Assembly: GCF_000378205.1 (NCBI RefSeq)
Contig: NZ_KB899430.1
Location: 1 to 54,924 of the forward strand
DNA length: 54,924 nucleotides
Origin: Sediminispirochaeta bajacaliforniensis DSM 16054
Lineage (GTDB): Bacteria; Spirochaetota; Spirochaetia; DSM-16054; Sediminispirochaetaceae
Reading direction: 5' to 3'
The notes beneath the pieces are model-generated. The model was not told the DNA's origin. It saw only the letters and a list, made by a program, of their open reading frames with translations, and did not search any database. Position 1 is the first letter of the stretch. Each line of letters opens with the position of its first letter. Positions 51,031 to 54,924 of the stretch are shown here, piece by piece. A program made the translations under genes and the position numbers.

Positions 51031-52740
51031 ATGAAGTGGCACATTGGCGTACTTACTGTCATATTCTTTTCCACGCTTTCGGTAGTCGCTGCTGTGCCTG
51101 TTCATGTCCTTGTGCTCCATTCCTACCATAGTGATTTGCCTTGGACAAAAGGGTTCGACGAAGGGCTTCATGATGCGCAAGCCCAATATCCGGAACTTCA
51201 ATACTATACCGAATATCTTGATACCTCTAGAGTTGGCAGTTCATTGTCTCATCAACAATGGGCCGAATACCTTCGTACAAAATATCACTCTGTTGAAATC
51301 GATATCATTATCAGTGAATCCGGACCAGCCGCAAATCTCCTTCACGCCTATCCCGAACTGTTTGGACCGATCCCGCAGGTCATTTATTCCCCGGTACCTC
51401 ACAAGACAGCGAACTATCAACTCTCCGTCACTCCGCAAATTGAGGCGGCCATAGTAGGGACCGCAAAGCTGGCCATTGCACAAAACCCAAAGGCCAAGAA
51501 AGCAATTATAATCGACGGCGGAAACCCGGCTACGGACTCGACAATCAAAATTCTGCATGAGGCCCTAAAAGGATACAATGTTGATGTCCAAACAGTAAGC
51601 AACTTCACGCTCCCTGAAATCCAAGAGTACTTATCCACTTGTAAACCGAACAGCATAGCCTTTTATACACTTATTCTTCGGGACCGTACCGGCAAGAAAT
51701 TTGTTCCTCAGGAAGTTCTCGCCAAACTTGCCGAAAGAAGTGCTATCCCCATTTATACGTTTTGGGGAACACTTGCGGATAGCGGTAGCACCGGGAGCAC
51801 GATGTTAGATGCACAGACTATCGCATATGAGGGCATGAAGGTTGCCGTTAACTATCTTAAGACAGGGGAATTCGGTAATAAGTATGGTACGACGCAAACC
51901 TATATAAACTGGAAACTCCTGAAACGTTACGGGATAAATCCCCGTACGATTCCCCGGAACGCAACTATCCTTAATAAGCCGGAGCCCTTTTTTATTAGGT
52001 ACTACGTAGAAACGGTGACGGTTGTATCCATTTTATTCATATTGGGCTTCATTATTATGCTTATTCAGTTTCGACGTAATCTTGCAATCAACCGGCAACT
52101 TTGCATCAAGGCTGAAGAGATAGAAAACGCTCTCAAAGAAAAAGAGATTCTCTACAATGAAATGAATAACCGAATCAAGAATAATCTAACCATATTGTCA
52201 AGCATGATTATATTGCAAATCAATGAAATGAAGGATGAAGCAACGAAACAGCAACTTGAGAATGTGGTTGGCCGCCTTCAAACTTTGGCGCTGGTACATG
52301 AAGAATTAAGTAATAAGAAGCATCTCAAGGAAACGAATATCCATGGATCTCTGCAGGCGCTTATTTTACAAGTATTCAATGCTATGTCCTCAGGACCGGC
52401 TGAAAAGCGATTACTGATAGACATAGATGAGATCAAGATGGAGAATAGGGATGCTATTGCCTGCTGCCTCATCGTTCATGAACTTCTCACGAATGCAATC
52501 AAATATGCATTTCCTAATGGGGCATCCGGTACTATTCACGTCGTACTGAAAAAGCTATTAACCCAAGAGGTTGCATTATCTGTTTCTGATTCCGGTATTG
52601 GGATCCCATCATCATATAGCATAGAAACTGACGCAAAACTGGGGTTGAAAATAGTGAAGTTATTGGTGAAACAGTTAGGCGGCTCTCTTGAAATACGAAA
52701 TGCAGATGGCGCCGTTTTTTTGATTAAATTCAGGATCTGA
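51031..52740 (+). CDS. Membrane sensor kinase with an ABC-type ligand-binding domain, lacking the phospho-acceptor His
   Basis: A 569-residue protein. A signal peptide (about 1-21) precedes a periplasmic binding-protein-like domain (about 24-310: VHVLVLHSYHSDLPWTKGF, SESGPAANLL, IPIYTFWGTLADSG) of the ABC_sub_bind type. A TM helix lies at about 325-350, then a HisKA_2-like helix pair. Where this family has HHR(V/I)KNNL the sequence reads EMNNRIKNNL, with N379-N380 in place of the histidines. The ATPase domain is intact: N box H483-ELLTNAIKYA, G1 D520-SGIGIP, G2 LGLKIVK. It can probably bind ATP but not autophosphorylate in the usual way. Confidence 0.85.
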   Translation: MKWHIGVLTVIFFSTLSVVAAVPVHVLVLHSYHSDLPWTKGFDEGLHDAQAQYPELQYYTEYLDTSRVGSSLSHQQWAEYLRTKYHSVEIDIIISESGPAANLLHAYPELFGPIPQVIYSPVPHKTANYQLSVTPQIEAAIVGTAKLAIAQNPKAKKAIIIDGGNPATDSTIKILHEALKGYNVDVQTVSNFTLPEIQEYLSTCKPNSIAFYTLILRDRTGKKFVPQEVLAKLAERSAIPIYTFWGTLADSGSTGSTMLDAQTIAYEGMKVAVNYLKTGEFGNKYGTTQTYINWKLLKRYGINPRTIPRNATILNKPEPFFIRYYVETVTVVSILFILGFIIMLIQFRRNLAINRQLCIKAEEIENALKEKEILYNEMNNRIKNNLTILSSMIILQINEMKDEATKQQLENVVGRLQTLALVHEELSNKKHLKETNIHGSLQALILQVFNAMSSGPAEKRLLIDIDEIKMENRDAIACCLIVHELLTNAIKYAFPNGASGTIHVVLKKLLTQEVALSVSDSGIGIPSSYSIETDAKLGLKIVKLLVKQLGGSLEIRNADGAVFLIKFRI

Positions 52741-52782
52741 AGACAGAGCGTCTTTAAACCTTTTATAATATCGAAACGGAGA

Positions 52783-53175
52783 TCATTTTTGGTTAAACGA
52801 TTCTAAGGCTTTCTCAATTGCTTGGAATAATACGAAAATACCACTATTTTTTAGGATATAGCCATATCGCGTGATACCCCGGACGCGGGAAACATACTCC
52901 TTCTCTGAGTGACTTGTAAGGAATATAATGGGAACATCGCGTTGTTCTAAGATCTTTTTTGAGGCTTCGGTTCCGTCCATCCTATTTCTGCCGAGATCAA
53001 TATCCATCAGGATCAGATCGATCTCGTTTTTGAGACCTTCTCTAATGGCATCTGTTCCATTTAAGACGGTTTTGACTCGAAACCCCTGTTTCTCAAGCAT
53101 ATGGGATTCTGCCATGGCTATTAAAGCTTCATCTTCGACCAATAGAATTTGAGTATCAACAGTATCATTTGACAT
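52783..53175 (-). CDS. Single-domain response regulator (receiver only)
   Basis: A 130-residue CheY-like receiver. Acidic pair E14-D15 (ILLVEDEALIA), phospho-acceptor D58 (LILMDIDLG), switch Thr in VPIIFLTSHSEKE, and the conserved Lys in YILKNSG. There is no output domain. The start at 53175 (MSNDTVDTQ) is preferred; an ATG nine codons upstream is possible and neither has a clear ribosome site. It is convergent with the hybrid kinase gene, stops 42 nt apart, so it may be its former or present partner. The EDEALIA pattern is common in receivers working with HisKA_2 kinases. Confidence 0.88.
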   Translation of the reverse strand: MSNDTVDTQILLVEDEALIAMAESHMLEKQGFRVKTVLNGTDAIREGLKNEIDLILMDIDLGRNRMDGTEASKKILEQRDVPIIFLTSHSEKEYVSRVRGITRYGYILKNSGIFVLFQAIEKALESFNQK

Positions 53176-53217
53176 CTCGTGTATACCTATGATCCTCACC
53201 ATGATTTGCAGCCATTT

Positions 53218-53232
53218 TACTTATCATAAGTA
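53218..53232. promoter_or_regulatory. Palindrome upstream of the response regulator gene
   Basis: TACTTAT, C and ATAAGTA form a 7-bp inverted repeat 42 nt before the start codon, in the region where TTCAAT-16-TATGAT would make a minus-strand promoter. Could be a regulatory site. Confidence 0.35.
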
Positions 53233-53316
53233 TAAGAAGTAGCTATTGAAAATAAAAGAGATATAGTGAAATAAAGATAAAAAGGGAGGTCATATCGTAG
53301 TTGATTGTAAGAGGAA

Positions 53317-53526
53317 ATGCTCTCTCATCTTTGGATAAACCTGATTGGCAATGCAGTAAAGTATGCTCGTGATAGCGCTGATACATCATATGCATCACAG
53401 GAAAACGGACTTGGGCTCTCCATTGTTAAACAGGTTGTGGATCTTTATAACGGGAAGATATCGTTTGAAAGTAGTCCGGGATATGGCTCTACATTTACTG
53501 TATATTTGCCTGTCGGGAGCTCTTAA
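53317..53526 (+). pseudogene. Remnant of a histidine kinase ATPase domain
   Basis: Only 69 codons. The N box ([15 protein letters not shown]) is followed after a few residues by the G2 box and end of the domain ([35 protein letters not shown]). The G1 box and the ATP lid between them are gone, as are dimerisation and sensor parts. The piece therefore looks like the result of an internal deletion plus loss of the 5' end. It belongs to a different kinase class (HisKA type) from the gene at 51031. Not expected to be functional. Confidence 0.75.
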
Positions 53527-53570
53527 CACATGAAGTAAAGATATTAGATAATTGCTTGTTAATTTTTCGG

Positions 53571-53600
53571 TTGTTAATTTCTATAGTTCCTCACTATACT
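53571..53600 (+). promoter_or_regulatory. Candidate promoter of the EamA gene
   Basis: TTGTTA (53571-53576), an 18-nt spacer and TATACT (53595-53600), 33 nt before the ATG. Confidence 0.45.
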
Positions 53601-53633
53601 CTGGGAACAACAAGGAAATCTCGGAGAAAGCAT

Positions 53634-54539
53634 ATGAAATCGAAAAACAGCTTTTTGATGACCTCAATTGATTGGCTCCTTCTTATTTCCCTTTCTATCC
53701 TATGGGGTGGTTCTTTTTTCATTAATCGAATCGCTGTCACAGAACTTCCTCCGTTCGTGATCGTCACGTAGCGTGTCAGTATCGGTTCCGTCTTCTTACT
53801 ATTCTTCGTTCATGTAAAGAAGAAGAAACTCCCACGATCTATAGGTATCTGGTCTCAATTGATTTTTATGGGACTTGTAAACAACGTGATCCCCTTCAGC
53901 CTTATTGTCTGGGGCCAAACTTCAATTGCCAGCGGTCTCGCTTCTATCCTGAATGCAACGACTCCGCTTTTTACAATTCTGATCGCCCATCTGTTTACAC
54001 CTGATGAAAAAATCACCATTCATAAAGCCATCGGTTTGATAGTCGGTTTCATCGGCGTATTCTTGGTGATCGGTCCTACTGTGTTGTCAATAGCCGATAT
54101 AGCTCCGCAACTTGCAGTACTTACCGCGACGTGTTCATATGCTGTTGCTGGTGTTTTTGGACGCCGCTTCCATACATTAGGGTTGGATCCTCTTGTCACT
54201 GCAACTGGCCAAGTCATATCTTCGACGGCGATCCTTCTTCCGATCACTCTGCTAACAAATTACTCGTTTTTAAGACAGGCTACCACTTCACTACCAGTAT
54301 TGGGATCATTAATTGGCCTCGGACTATTTTCTACCGCAATCGCATATACGATCTATTTCCTTTTACTATCTCGCGTGGGCGCCACCAATCTTCTCCTCGT
54401 AACTTTTCTTATTCCCATTACGGCGATGGTTTTGGGAGCAGCTTTTTTTAATGAACGTATCGTCACTCGGCAAGTAATTGGCATGCTAATCGTATTCACA
54501 GGAATCATCGCTTCAAATCGACGACGTTTTCGATTGTGA
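53634..54539 (+). pseudogene. EamA/DMT-family transporter gene interrupted by one in-frame amber codon
   Basis: The ATG at 53634 follows GGAGA. Codons 1-45 give the first EamA helix (DWLLLISLSILWGGSFFINRIAV) up to PPFVIVT. Codon 46 (53769-53771) is TAG, and the same frame continues with RVSIGSVFLLFFV and then the rest of a ten-helix drug/metabolite transporter to codon 301 (FMGLVNNVIPFSLIVWGQ, ATTPLFTILIAHLF, TGIIASNRRR). No frameshift or other stop is present. It is therefore a very young pseudogene, a sequencing error, or a readthrough case. An internal start at 53859 would give a protein lacking the first helices. Confidence 0.85.
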
Positions 54540-54677
54540 GTTGAAAATACTGGCCTGTCTGGCTGTCCAGATTTTAAAGCCAAGCCCATTTGTTTTAAAA
54601 AATAAGACTAAAACCTATTATGGGTAAGATGTTGCTTTCACAGATTCAATGATTGTAATGCCTGTAGAAGAGTGGAT

Positions 54678-54924
54678 GTAAGCGTCAAAACTACAGGCCC
54701 TACAAAAATCCCGATATTCCTTGCACAATTTCCACAAGGAGAATTAAAGCATGGAAAGAGAAGATATCTGGGTAGAAAGATTCAGGGAATGTGAAAAGGC
54801 AAACAGAAACAGCCTTGTAAAGCTTCCGGAGGTTTTAAAACCATCTCAGCCCTTTTCGATCTCTATCGAATATCCTTCAGGACATAAAATCAACATTCCA
54901 GCAAACTACAACTCAGATACGCTT
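54678..54924 (+). mobile_element. IS66-family-like insertion sequence, left end (partial)
   Basis: GTAAGCG at 54678 matches the usual start of IS66-family terminal repeats. It lies 73 nt before a short reading frame with IS66 accessory-protein features. The element runs out of the window, so its transposase (TnpC) and right end are not visible. A short inverted repeat (CCTGTAG at 54661-54667 and CTACAGG at 54691-54697) straddles the proposed boundary, which adds uncertainty to its exact place. Confidence 0.55.
54751..54924 (+). CDS. IS66-type accessory protein, N-terminal part (runs off the right edge)
   Basis: AAGGAG precedes the ATG by 9 nt. The 58 visible residues begin MEREDIWVERFRECEKANRN. 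They end in ISIEYPSGHKINIPANYNSDTL, which follows the ending of IS66 first-frame proteins (a strand, GxxIxIPxxxxxxTL, then a short helix). The helix-turn-helix of full-length TnpA proteins is missing between the two parts, so this is a short variant or an internally deleted copy. The gene is open at the window end. Confidence 0.55.
   Translation, partial: MEREDIWVERFRECEKANRNSLVKLPEVLKPSQPFSISIEYPSGHKINIPANYNSDTL

Noticed and set aside
1-54924. CRISPR array or rRNA genes
   Set aside because: No set of regularly spaced repeats and no rRNA-like conserved segments were found by eye anywhere in the window.

Overview
The window looks like a chromosome segment of a free-living, probably anaerobic spirochaete of the Spirochaetaceae/Sediminispirochaeta type. 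This is inferred from gene content and neighbourhood: a murB / cysS / ECF sigma / cyclic-nucleotide-binding cluster of the kind I recall from treponemes, a long-form GlyA, split glycine decarboxylase (GcvPA/GcvPB), acetate kinase, ROK-controlled sugar transport and a Cache-type chemoreceptor. No rRNA or species-specific marker is present, so the genus is not proven.

Layout. 1-2.6 kb is a mobile edge: the end of an IS21-family element (istA start and tandem terminal repeats), a lipoprotein, a tyrosine recombinase with all core catalytic residues, and the tRNA-Asp/tRNA-Pro transcription unit whose 3' end the recombinase gene faces. 2.6-23.1 kb is mostly housekeeping: a small OadB-like membrane protein, ackA, a secreted unknown, murB-mgtE, cysS, an ECF sigma/anti-sigma/secreted protein/TIG-transglutaminase operon with overlapping genes, a double cyclic-nucleotide-domain regulator, a PCMT-like methyltransferase with a signal peptide, valS, glyA, a U32 peptidase and lon. 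23.2-27.9 kb carries recO-thpR-recJ-M23 peptidase-rpsU, tightly packed. 28.0-34.8 kb is one operon joining serine synthesis (serA-serC) through an Lrp/AsnC regulator to the glycine cleavage system (gcvT-gcvH-gcvPA-gcvPB); with glyA it covers serine-glycine-C1 interconversion. 34.9-36.9 kb has a dihydroorotate-dehydrogenase-like protein, a LOG-family protein and a small unknown protein. 36.9-40.1 kb is a divergent pair: a DUF434/oxidoreductase/ParB-like operon against a DnaJ-related gene.

40.1-46.1 kb is an amino-sugar oligosaccharide locus: ROK regulator, lipoprotein binding protein, two ABC permeases and a cytoplasmic GH20 hexosaminidase; no transport ATPase is encoded here. A chemoreceptor follows. 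From about 48 kb the content is accessory: a CPBP protease, a MarR-GNAT fusion with a palindromic operator, an AAC(3)-like acetyltransferase, a hybrid sensor kinase lacking its phospho-acceptor histidine, a lone receiver protein, a collapsed kinase remnant, an EamA transporter with one in-frame amber codon, and the start of an IS66-like element at the right edge.

The most interesting unexplained signal is a repeated start architecture: several genes without a Shine-Dalgarno sequence have a -10 hexamer 6-7 nt before the start codon (recO, pcm, DUF434, dnaJ-like, MarR-GNAT, and with weaker -35 boxes murB and the hybrid kinase). This suggests that leaderless transcripts are common here. The DUF434/dnaJ pair is the clearest case: two divergent promoters share one palindrome that supplies both -35 boxes. 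No CRISPR array, rRNA or recognisable riboswitch was seen, and no gene-free stretch exceeds 300 bases.
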